Positions 7,805 to 13,888 of a stretch of 19,161 nucleotides of DNA are shown here, piece by piece. The notes under the pieces are model-generated. The model was not told the origin of the DNA. It ran no database searches and saw only the letters and a program-made list of their open reading frames with translations. Each line of letters opens with the position of its first letter. Position 1 is the stretch's first letter. A program made the position numbers and the translations under genes. The DNA is from Methanobrevibacter thaueri (lineage in GTDB: Archaea; Methanobacteriota; Methanobacteria; Methanobacteriales; Methanobacteriaceae), in contig NZ_SUTK01000031.1 in assembly GCF_015062905.1 (NCBI RefSeq), positions 1-19,161 of the forward strand. The letters run 5' to 3'.

Positions 7805-7937
7805 TTTGATGAGAAAAACCACTTTTTAGAAATTAATCGTGGAGGTGATACATGTATGCTTCAATGAAGTGCTGATGTTTAATATGAAATAGAAAATTTT
7901 AACAAAACATACTTAAACAGTGGTAAATCTCATCAAA
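7805..7937 (-). ncRNA. Candidate structured small RNA or mobile miniature element with inverted-repeat ends
   Basis: The arms 7805-7823 and 7919-7937 are inverted copies: TTTGATGAGA, three unpaired bases, then ACCACT. This gives a 10-bp plus 6-bp stem with a symmetric 3x3 internal loop. On the minus strand a perfect TTTATATA box at 7957-7964 predicts a start at about 7935, the beginning of the stem. The minus-strand RNA would carry AUCACCUCC (7841-7849), identical to the anti-Shine-Dalgarno end of 16S rRNA, in its loop region next to a small CTTCA/TGAAG palindrome (7859-7869). The region lacks a convincing gene on either strand. Alternatives are a MITE-like transposon remnant, or a plus-strand leader with a perfect ribosome-binding site. 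Structure is seen; function is inference. Confidence 0.35.
7852..7875 (+). other. Seven-codon mini-ORF behind a perfect Shine-Dalgarno sequence
   Basis: GGAGGTGAT at 7841-7849 exactly complements the 16S rRNA 3' end and is spaced 6 bases (from GGAGG) before ATG 7852. The ORF reads MYASMKC and stops with TGATG, which overlaps the ATG of a second five-codon ORF (MFNMK, 7875-7892). Transcription could come from TTATATAA at 7796-7803. It may be a leader peptide, gene debris, or simply the complement of the minus-strand RNA described for this element. Confidence 0.2.
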
Positions 7938-7956
7938 GATACATTAAACCTCATAG

Positions 7957-7964
7957 TATATAAA
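7957..7964 (-). promoter_or_regulatory. Consensus TATA box without an assigned gene
   Basis: Minus-strand TTTATATA, placed ~25 bp before the right arm of the inverted-repeat element. It lies after the cobS stop and 190 bp before trm56, which has its own box, so it most simply drives the candidate RNA at 7805-7937 or a longer trm56 leader. Confidence 0.45.
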
Positions 7965-8012
7965 ACAATGTATAAGAAGACTGCAATATTGGTTTGGAGA
8001 TGTAAAAATCAC

Positions 8013-8795
8013 CTAAAGGAAAAATAAAGCAACCGCCATGAACAATAATGAAAACAATCGTCCAACCTCATTGCTCATTCCCAAAACATCGCCATTTGCC
8101 AAAACAAAATTCCTTCTTGCAACAAGTGCTATGATTATTCCGGATACGATTGCACCAATTACGCCAAGAACCCCGACGAATCCTCCCAACAAGTATGAAA
8201 TAAATGTTACAATCACTGTTGAGGCAAAATAATTGGCAGGATTTGTTTCCTTTATAAAGTAGCTTCCAATTCCCGGAACCAATGGCTTTGACAGCAGTGC
8301 AGTAGTCAAAAGGGAGGTCTTTGCTGTCATTTCACAAATTATGATTCCCACTATGAAATGATAATCCAGTATGTTATAGAGTCCGGCAACGGTAAGACTT
8401 GCAACGATGAAAAGTGTAGCCATTCCCCCTGCACCCACTGAGGAATCCTTCATCACCATTATCTTCTTTTCAGGCTCTCCATGAACCATGACTCCATCGG
8501 CCATGTCCATAACACCATCCAAATGATTATATCCTGTTATAATCATGAGAAACGCGTAAACGATAGCTGCACTAAAGAAGGAGTTCAGATGCAGAATGTC
8601 CAAGGACACGTATCCACAGATTGCCGCCAGAATTCCAATGAACAGATGTATGAACGGCCAGAACCAAGTCAACTTGGTCATGCATTCGATTGATGTGAAA
8701 ACATTGATGGGCAGTATTGTAGAGAATGTCAAGAGCCCCAATATCGATTTAATAGGTGAGAATTCCTCATTTTCAAAGTAGCTGTCATCTTCCAT
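8013..8795 (-). CDS. cobS: Adenosylcobinamide-GDP ribazoletransferase (cobalamin-5'-phosphate synthase)
   Basis: 260 residues, an integral membrane protein with several hydrophobic spans. GYNHLDGVMDMADG (residues 88-101) is the CobS metal-binding signature, with Asp 93, 97 and 100; KDSSVGAGGM and LVARRN also fit the family. CobS joins alpha-ribazole (or its 5'-phosphate) to AdoCbi-GDP in the last assembly stage of cobalamin, at the membrane. I chose ATG 8795 because GAGG lies 7 bases upstream; an ATG at 8801 overlapping the preceding stop has its GAGG only one base away. It follows the CbiS-like gene by two bases. Its stop TAG lies inside an AGGTGAT sequence with no gene behind it. Confidence 0.93.
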   Translation of the reverse strand: MEDDSYFENEEFSPIKSILGLLTFSTILPINVFTSIECMTKLTWFWPFIHLFIGILAAICGYVSLDILHLNSFFSAAIVYAFLMIITGYNHLDGVMDMADGVMVHGEPEKKIMVMKDSSVGAGGMATLFIVASLTVAGLYNILDYHFIVGIIICEMTAKTSLLTTALLSKPLVPGIGSYFIKETNPANYFASTVIVTFISYLLGGFVGVLGVIGAIVSGIIIALVARRNFVLANGDVLGMSNEVGRLFSLLFMAVALFFL

Positions 8796-8797
8796 AA

Positions 8798-9865
8798 TCA
8801 TTCCTCAAAAATTTTTGTCACACAACCTGCAATCAAGCCCGCAAAAATGTCGTCAAGCATGGGAGGCAGTCCCCATATGATTCCAGGTTTCGCTTCGTCA
8901 TATACATTAAAATTAAATGTCGCTTTTGTTCCTCCGATCTGATTTGAAATCGCAAGGCCCAACACCTTACCGGTGTAATGGTTTGTTTTCGAACTAAATT
9001 CGCGTATCCGATTGGCATTCAGGTCCTGTTCGGTTCTCATTGCGCCAACAAGCAATGCAACAACATCCGCATCAGCCAGAGATTTGAGAATCTGTTCTTT
9101 CAGCTTGTCTTTCAAATCCTGTGTTATTTCAACACCTTCAACAAGGTCCAATCCGGCATCAGCCAAATCGCCAATCTGTATGCCCTGTGAAACAAGATAA
9201 TCCAGAATGCCGAATGTCAATCCATAATATCTAAAAGCATCCTCCAAGCTGATTTCAATGGCTTCGGAGATTCTGACTTTCAGCTCATCAAAATCAATGT
9301 CATCGTATTCGGCATTGTTGATGTCCAATGAATCACCGTCATTTTCCGGCAGATTCCCCAAAACCGCCAGAAAGTCATTGGTATTTAAGATATTCTGGAT
9401 ATGCAAAGGCAATGCCATATCTGCCAGCACCTTGGCTTTGGAAGAGGTTATCAGCTTGAATATCTCAAGCAAATCCCTTGGGGAAATTGCCTTATCGAAA
9501 TATACGACATGGCTAAAATTGATCCTTGCATCAACGAAACCTTTAGGGGAATTGGCAACCTGCAGCTCATCGGTGAACTCCTCAATGACAACATCATTTT
9601 CCATGAATGTGAAAATGGTCAAGTCATCATAATCATTTCTGAAATAATCAAGGGAATCCGTTGCCTGGGCAATATATGATGCCTGTGATTGGTTAAAGGC
9701 CTGTGCCCTTTTTGCAGTGGCTTCAAATTCATCTTTGGCTTTTAGAACATTCACGTTTTCAATGATGTCGATTCCGTCACTTACGGTGAAATCGCTGAAG
9801 GCCAAAAAATGACTTGGATTGGCAATGCAAATTCCATAATCCTTTTCGATGACATCAAATTTCAT
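8798..9865 (-). CDS. CbiS-like two-domain protein: divergent CbiZ-like domain plus CobZ alpha-ribazole-phosphate phosphatase domain
   Basis: 355 residues. The C-terminal ~160 residues fit the PgpA-like CobZ phosphatase fold: RYYGLTFGILDYLV near residue 212, and FNVYDEAKPGIIWGLPPMLDD followed by IFAGLIAGCV near 319-349, with the DD pair and KP motif. CobZ removes the phosphate from alpha-ribazole-5'-phosphate. The N-terminal ~170 residues resemble the CbiZ adenosylcobinamide amidohydrolase in layout (INFSHVVYFDKAISPRDLLEIFK..SSKAKVLADM, 115-150, resembling the TIN..pLs..aLv..itatEAK..all stretch). Residues I expect there (GT before IN, the TGTSTD-like loop) are replaced. A CbiZ-CobZ fusion is known as CbiS. 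It is translated just ahead of cobS. No ribosome-binding site precedes ATG 9865, so it is probably leaderless. Confidence 0.7.
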   Translation of the reverse strand: MKFDVIEKDYGICIANPSHFLAFSDFTVSDGIDIIENVNVLKAKDEFEATAKRAQAFNQSQASYIAQATDSLDYFRNDYDDLTIFTFMENDVVIEEFTDELQVANSPKGFVDARINFSHVVYFDKAISPRDLLEIFKLITSSKAKVLADMALPLHIQNILNTNDFLAVLGNLPENDGDSLDINNAEYDDIDFDELKVRISEAIEISLEDAFRYYGLTFGILDYLVSQGIQIGDLADAGLDLVEGVEITQDLKDKLKEQILKSLADADVVALLVGAMRTEQDLNANRIREFSSKTNHYTGKVLGLAISNQIGGTKATFNFNVYDEAKPGIIWGLPPMLDDIFAGLIAGCVTKIFEE

Positions 9866-9929
9866 AAGATAATATATATTAATTATTTAATTTAAATTTA
9901 TATTATATCACTTGAAAGGACTTATCATT

Positions 9930-11099
9930 ATGACAATAATTATTGACCCGCAATCCAGCGGAATAGCCGGAAACATGATAATTGGCGCATTTGTTGACTT
10001 GGGAGCAGATGCCGATGAACTAAAAGAGATAATGGAAAAATCAGCACTTGCATTTGGAAGGATTGACGTGACTTTTGAAAAGGTCCAGAAGCATGGAATC
10101 GACTCTACATTCTGCCATGTTGAAATGCTTGAAAACAAACCTCCGCTCAATTATCCCGAATTCATTTCAAAAATTGAAAATCTTGATTTGGATGACGACA
10201 TAAGGCTAACTTCAATCAGAATATTCGAAAGAATAGCCGAAGCGGAAAGCAAGGTTCATGGAAAAACATTGGATGAGATTCATTTTCATGAAGTTGGAGC
10301 CAGCGATGCGGTTGCTGATGTGATAGGTTCTGTTTACGCTTATTATCAATTGGGTTTCGATTCACAAAAAATAATTGGGCTACCGATTGCCGTTGGAGGG
10401 GGAAGGGTCAAGACTGCCCATGGCACAATACCGGTTCCTGCCCCTGCGGTTGTTGAGATTTTAAAGGATGCAAACCTTGTCGGAGGACCTGTAGACAGCG
10501 AGCTTGCAACACCGACCGGCTGTGCAATATATATGGAATTATGCGATGAGATAAAAGAGTTCATCCCGATGATTAGACCTGAAAAAACAGGATATGGTGC
10601 GGGAAGGAAAGACTTTGACCATCCTAACGTTTTAAGAATCATTGAAAGCACAGACATCTGCAAAAGCAATGAGATAGATGTCATTGAAACAAACATTGAT
10701 CACTTGACCGGCGAGGAAATCGGCTACCTGTTTGATGTGCTCTCAGATGCCGGTGCCCGTGACGTTTCAATAACCCCAATCATCATGAAGAAAAACAGGC
10801 AGGGAAGTCTTCTGAAAGTCATTTCCAGAAAAGAGAACAGGGAAGCCATTTTGGATGCAATCTTTAAAGAAACCGGCAGTTTAGGCATCAGGATAGCTCC
10901 AAATATTCACAGAGGAGTTGCAAAAAGAGAGTTTGAAGTTAAAACATTCAATATTAATGGCAAAGAGTATGATGTGACCTTCAAGACAGGTTATGTTGCC
11001 GGCAAAGTCATTTCCAGAAGGCCCGAATATGAAGATTTGAAAAAAATAGCAAAGGACAGTGGACTTGCACTGAAAGACATCAAGGAGATGATTAGATGA
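9930..11099 (+). CDS. larC: Nickel-pincer cofactor biosynthesis protein LarC (nickel insertase)
   Basis: 389 residues from ATG 9930, preceded by GAAAGGA nine bases upstream. A TTG at 9912 would add six residues and overlap that site, so it is disfavoured. LarC motifs are DPQSSGIAGNM (6-16; usually ending GDM), IHFHEVGASDAVADVIG (117-133), GTIPVPAPA (165-173) and ELATPTG (191-197). The C-terminal domain (~250-389) has ETNIDHLTGEEIGYLFDVLSDAGARDVSITPIIMKK, where I expect NIDDMTGE. LarC inserts Ni into the pyridinium dithiocarboxylate mononucleotide in a CTP-dependent reaction, serving LarA-type racemases. Here both domains are one uninterrupted chain. The stop overlaps queC (ATGA). LarA, LarB and LarE are not in the window. 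Confidence 0.92.
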   Translation: MTIIIDPQSSGIAGNMIIGAFVDLGADADELKEIMEKSALAFGRIDVTFEKVQKHGIDSTFCHVEMLENKPPLNYPEFISKIENLDLDDDIRLTSIRIFERIAEAESKVHGKTLDEIHFHEVGASDAVADVIGSVYAYYQLGFDSQKIIGLPIAVGGGRVKTAHGTIPVPAPAVVEILKDANLVGGPVDSELATPTGCAIYMELCDEIKEFIPMIRPEKTGYGAGRKDFDHPNVLRIIESTDICKSNEIDVIETNIDHLTGEEIGYLFDVLSDAGARDVSITPIIMKKNRQGSLLKVISRKENREAILDAIFKETGSLGIRIAPNIHRGVAKREFEVKTFNINGKEYDVTFKTGYVAGKVISRRPEYEDLKKIAKDSGLALKDIKEMIR

Positions 11100-11758
11100 A
11101 AAAGGCTATTTCAGTCTTTTCAGGAGGCCTCGACTGCACCGTCGCAACAAGCGTCTTTGACAAGGAATATGAAATTCATGCAATAACATTCGATTATGGT
11201 CAAAAGGCCGCCGAACAGGAAATCAATGCCTCAAAAAGAATCTGTGAAAAGATGGGCTGGACCCATGAGGTGATTGATTTGCCTTGGCTTTCAAAGATAA
11301 GCACTTCAAGCCTAAATACAGATGACGACATTCCCGAAATTGATGAAAATGAACTTGACGATTTGGACAAGAGCAGCGAAACCGCAAGCAACGTTTGGGT
11401 TCCCGCCAGAAATACAGTATTTACATCAATTGCACTGTCCTATGCAGAAAGCATTGGTGCCGAGATGATTGTCGTTGGCTGGAACGGTGAGGAAGGAGCC
11501 ACATTTCCTGATAATTCCAAGCCATACATGGAAAAATTCAATGAACTGATTGATATTGGTTCACCTGATAAAATAAGAATTGAAGCACCAGCCATTGATT
11601 TGAATAAGGAGGAAATCGTTAATCTTGGCATTGAGGTCGGTGCTCCAATGGAGTTAAGTTATTCCTGTTATAAAGGAGATGACAAACCCTGTGGAGTTTG
11701 TGAAAGTTGCGTGAGGCGGAAAAGAGCATTCAAAAAATTGAAAATAAAATATGATTAG
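11096..11758 (+). CDS. queC: 7-cyano-7-deazaguanine (preQ0) synthase
   Basis: 220 residues, typical for QueC. The PP-loop ATPase signature is FSGGLDCT (8-15), with Cys where Ser is common in the SGGxDS form; WVPARNTVFTSIALSYAE and VVGWNGEEGATFPDN follow. The structural zinc site is Cys191, Cys199, Cys202 and Cys205 (CYKGDDKPCGVCESC). QueC converts 7-carboxy-7-deazaguanine and ammonia to preQ0 with ATP; in archaea preQ0 is put into tRNA position 15 and becomes archaeosine. It overlaps larC by four bases (ATGA), with AAGGAG 10 bases before the ATG, so the two are co-expressed although no shared pathway is known to me. It converges on the VWA gene with a four-base overlap. Confidence 0.93.
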   Translation: MKKAISVFSGGLDCTVATSVFDKEYEIHAITFDYGQKAAEQEINASKRICEKMGWTHEVIDLPWLSKISTSSLNTDDDIPEIDENELDDLDKSSETASNVWVPARNTVFTSIALSYAESIGAEMIVVGWNGEEGATFPDNSKPYMEKFNELIDIGSPDKIRIEAPAIDLNKEEIVNLGIEVGAPMELSYSCYKGDDKPCGVCESCVRRKRAFKKLKIKYD

Positions 11759-12369
11759 TCATCATATTTTTTAAGTCTCTTGTTCCATCCTGCTTTTTTT
11801 AAATCCATATTGCATCTCAAACTATCTGCAGCATCATTTACAGAGCGATATACATCATCAAAACCTCTTCTTGATTTTTTATAGTTTGCAGTATGAGACC
11901 TTTGGATTCCGATTCTTCCCGCTTCGGTGTATGAATCGATGTTAGCTCCGATATAGATGAATTCCCAATTGTGACTGCTGATCAAATTGCGAATTTGTTC
12001 TTTTGAAAATTCGCGTGAAGCGTTTTCCAAACCGTCGGTCATTATTACAAATAGAACCTTGTTGTCGATTTCCTTATCGAGGGTATTTATTGTTCTTCCG
12101 ATTGCGTCAAGAAGTGCAGTGCATCCTCTTACCCAGTATTCGTTTTTGGTCAATTCGGCAACTTCACCGATTGCTTTTCTTTTGTATAACACTTCATATT
12201 GGTCATCAAAAAGGACTGTGGTTACGCGGGTGTTTAGGCTTTTTTCTTTTTCCCTTTCGATGAATGAGTTGAATCCTCCGATGGTGTCGCTTTCAGAACC
12301 GCCCATGGATCCGCTGCGGTCCATTACAAATATCAAATCCAAGTTTTCAGTTGATGGTGTCTCTTTCAT
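11755..12369 (-). CDS. Soluble VWA (von Willebrand factor A) domain protein with intact MIDAS
   Basis: 204 residues from ATG 12369, which has GGAAGTG 6-7 bases upstream; an ATG/ORF extension to 12420 would run through the operator and predicted transcription start. A single VWA domain fills most of the protein: LDLIFVMDRSGSM (DxSxS at 17-21), Thr84 in GCTALLDAIG and Asp112 in VIMTDGLENAS complete the metal-ion-dependent adhesion site. No signal peptide or membrane segment, so it is probably cytoplasmic. The C-terminus is basic (KKAGWNKRLKKYDD). Partner and function are unknown; the family usually mediates Mg-dependent protein contacts, often with AAA ATPases, none of which is nearby. It lies downstream of a winged-helix regulator and an M48 protease, with its own promoter and a palindromic operator candidate. 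Confidence 0.85.
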   Translation of the reverse strand: MKETPSTENLDLIFVMDRSGSMGGSESDTIGGFNSFIEREKEKSLNTRVTTVLFDDQYEVLYKRKAIGEVAELTKNEYWVRGCTALLDAIGRTINTLDKEIDNKVLFVIMTDGLENASREFSKEQIRNLISSHNWEFIYIGANIDSYTEAGRIGIQRSHTANYKKSRRGFDDVYRSVNDAADSLRCNMDLKKAGWNKRLKKYDD

Positions 12370-12401
12370 GTTTTCACTTCCAATAATTTTATGTTGATAA
12401 G

Positions 12402-12422
12402 TTGTGTATAACTTACACACAA
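12402..12422 (-). promoter_or_regulatory. Palindromic operator candidate at the VWA gene start site
   Basis: A 21-bp inverted repeat: TTGTGT (12402-12407) and ACACAA (12417-12422) flank an interior TAA-C-TTA, with only one mismatched pair. It begins ~20 bp downstream of the TATA box and so overlaps the predicted start (~12420) of the VWA mRNA, a position typical for repressor binding. The half-site TTGTGTATAA recurs at 13780-13789 in the protease promoter. Confidence 0.45.
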
Positions 12423-12440
12423 TATATTAACATCAGGTAG

Positions 12441-12448
12441 TATATAAA
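12441..12448 (-). promoter_or_regulatory. TATA box of the VWA gene
   Basis: Perfect minus-strand TTTATATA, ~72 bp upstream of ATG 12369 and just after the T-rich run that ends the winged-helix gene. It shows that the VWA gene has its own promoter rather than relying only on the upstream pair. Confidence 0.6.
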
Positions 12449-12484
12449 GGTTTCCATGAAATGAAAAAAATAAGTGAAAAAAAG

Positions 12485-12736
12485 TTATTTGATTTTATCC
12501 AGCATATCCTTACCGTCATCAGACAATCTGTAAAGACGGCCTTTCCTGGCATTTGGGTTAAGGCATTCGACAAGGTCCTTATCCTTAAGCTCCCTCAGTA
12601 CGTTAGAAATATGGTTTTGTAAAATGCCGCTGTCCTCCGCAATCTCCTTAGGCATTTTTACGCCATCACCAATGGCTTTTAAAGTACGGACCCTATACTT
12701 TGACCTGTTAACATATTTAATTGTAGTTTCATCCAT
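12485..12736 (-). CDS. Small winged helix-turn-helix transcriptional regulator
   Basis: 83 residues from ATG 12736, with GAAGGTGAT five bases upstream; the longer frame to 12814 would overlap the protease C-terminus. The chain is almost entirely one wHTH domain: helix-turn-helix at ~26-52 (VKMPKEIAEDSGILQNHISNVLREL) and a basic wing at ~57-72 (CLNPNARKGRLYRL), like ArsR/MarR-type archaeal regulators. No ligand domain or metal-binding cysteines are visible. It starts 10 bases after the M48 protease stop, so the two form an operon. It is the obvious candidate to bind the palindrome at 12402-12422 and the related half-site in the protease promoter, which would make the unit self-regulated; that is inference. 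Confidence 0.85.
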   Translation of the reverse strand: MDETTIKYVNRSKYRVRTLKAIGDGVKMPKEIAEDSGILQNHISNVLRELKDKDLVECLNPNARKGRLYRLSDDGKDMLDKIK

Positions 12737-12746
12737 AATATCACCT

Positions 12747-13760
12747 TCAAAGTTTATTTCCACAATTGATGCAAAATTTATCTCCCGGTTCGACCGATGC
12801 TCCACAGTTGCCACATTTCAGTTCCACATCGAATTTGGCCCCACAGGAGGTGCAGAATTTACTGCCTCTTTCAGCCGGAGCTCCACATTCCTGACAGTAC
12901 TTCACATCATCCTCCGCCAAATGGGAATCCGCAAATTCTTCCTTTGGCATAGGAGAATTGCCCAGAACAGGCTTGGAGTGAAAATCCGTTTCATTTTCAA
13001 TTTCATGAATAAGTTCATTCATTACAGCAATTCTTTTTGAATCGGCGGGATGTGTTGAGAAAAAGTCATGTTCGTTAGAATTTTGGGCGGACATTGACTG
13101 CCAAAATGCAGGAATCGGAGAAATGTCATATCCTGCCCAGTGAATAATCATCATGCCAAGACGGTCGGCTTCAAGTTCCTGATCCCTTCCCCACGGATTC
13201 ATCAATAAAAACTCCGAACCGACATCCGCCGCATAGGTAGCGGCCCTAGTCAGGGAACCGAATTCCCCCAAACCGACTAAATCCATAGCGATGCTGCCAA
13301 TCCAAGCAGCAGAGGTAATTGCATTTTTTGCAGTCTGAGCACTGGCCTTTGTTCTTGAATGGTCAAGAAGGGCATGAGCCATTTCATGACCTAAAATAAA
13401 CGCAACCTTGTCCTCAGTATTTGCAATCGACAGGATTCCGGAAAACATTACGATTTTGCCTCCAGGCATGCAAAATGCATTAACCGTGTTGTCAGCCACC
13501 AAATGAAAATCCCAATCGTAATAGTCCTCGACGTAATCATGACGCCCTATTTCGGTTAGATAATTTTCAACAGCCTGAATTAACCTGATGGCCACGCCTC
13601 TGACAATCTGCCCATTTGGAGTGTTATCCAAAAGCTGTGCCCTATTGATCATTGCATAATACTCGTTATAAGAGCTCTGGAGGAAATTATCATCATTCAC
13701 AATATCAAAATGTGATTTTCCCGTAAATGGATTTATGCTGCTTCTATCATTCTTTGCCAT
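12747..13760 (-). CDS. M48 family zinc metalloprotease with two C-terminal zinc ribbons
   Basis: 337 residues from ATG 13760. The catalytic core has NAFCMPGGKIVMFSGIL (94-110), HEMAH (125-129) and ELEAD (195-199), giving the HExxH plus Glu zinc site, then STHPADSKRI (235-244), all as in the Oma1/YggG branch of M48. The tail has two CxxC-CxxC zinc ribbons, at 289-306 and 316-333. There is no signal peptide, and no clear transmembrane span apart from a mildly hydrophobic helix at 145-165, so it appears soluble, unlike most HtpX-type members. The TATA box centred ~27 bp upstream and the lack of a ribosome-binding site suggest a leaderless mRNA. It is co-transcribed with the winged-helix gene. 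Substrate is unknown; quality control or regulated cleavage is possible. Confidence 0.9.
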   Translation of the reverse strand: MAKNDRSSINPFTGKSHFDIVNDDNFLQSSYNEYYAMINRAQLLDNTPNGQIVRGVAIRLIQAVENYLTEIGRHDYVEDYYDWDFHLVADNTVNAFCMPGGKIVMFSGILSIANTEDKVAFILGHEMAHALLDHSRTKASAQTAKNAITSAAWIGSIAMDLVGLGEFGSLTRAATYAADVGSEFLLMNPWGRDQELEADRLGMMIIHWAGYDISPIPAFWQSMSAQNSNEHDFFSTHPADSKRIAVMNELIHEIENETDFHSKPVLGNSPMPKEEFADSHLAEDDVKYCQECGAPAERGSKFCTSCGAKFDVELKCGNCGASVEPGDKFCINCGNKL

Positions 13761-13782
13761 ACTGTATTTTATTAACACTTTG

Positions 13783-13790
13783 TGTATAAA
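13783..13790 (-). promoter_or_regulatory. TATA box of the M48 protease-wHTH operon
   Basis: Minus-strand TTTATACA centred ~27 bp before ATG 13760. It overlaps the sequence TTATACACAA, which is also one half of the palindrome at the VWA promoter, so a regulator bound there would block TBP. Confidence 0.5.
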
Positions 13791-13880
13791 TAACTTTTCA
13801 ATTGATTTCACAAAGTCAACCCAACTTTAAAAAAAAATAAAATTTGAAATTTGCACTATGCTAATAGAATTTCAATAATA

Positions 13881-13888
13881 TTTATATA
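13881..13888 (+). promoter_or_regulatory. TATA box of the DUF4012-like gene
   Basis: TTTATATA in the spacer between the divergent protease and DUF4012-like genes. It predicts a start near 13910 and so a leader of about 98 bases before ATG 14008, long for this window. An inverted repeat ATACAA-6-TTGTAT (13915-13932) lies just after the predicted start. Confidence 0.5.

Noticed and set aside
7806..7875. C/D-box sRNA (TGATGA at 7807-7812 and CTGA at 7872-7875)
   Set aside because: The internal D' box is absent and the spacing from the C'-like GGTGATA to the final CTGA is about 21 bases instead of ~12; the inverted-repeat description fits better.
12370..12420. Longer VWA protein starting at 12420
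   Set aside because: The added 17 residues fall in the palindrome and predicted start-site region; ATG 12369 has a GGAAGTG site.
12737..12814. Longer start for the winged-helix regulator at 12814
   Set aside because: It would overlap the protease zinc-ribbon coding region, whereas ATG 12736 has an excellent GAAGGTGAT site.
13761..13811. Longer M48 protease starting at 13811
   Set aside because: The extension runs through the TATA box and is not like the M48 N-terminus; ATG 13760 fits a leaderless start.
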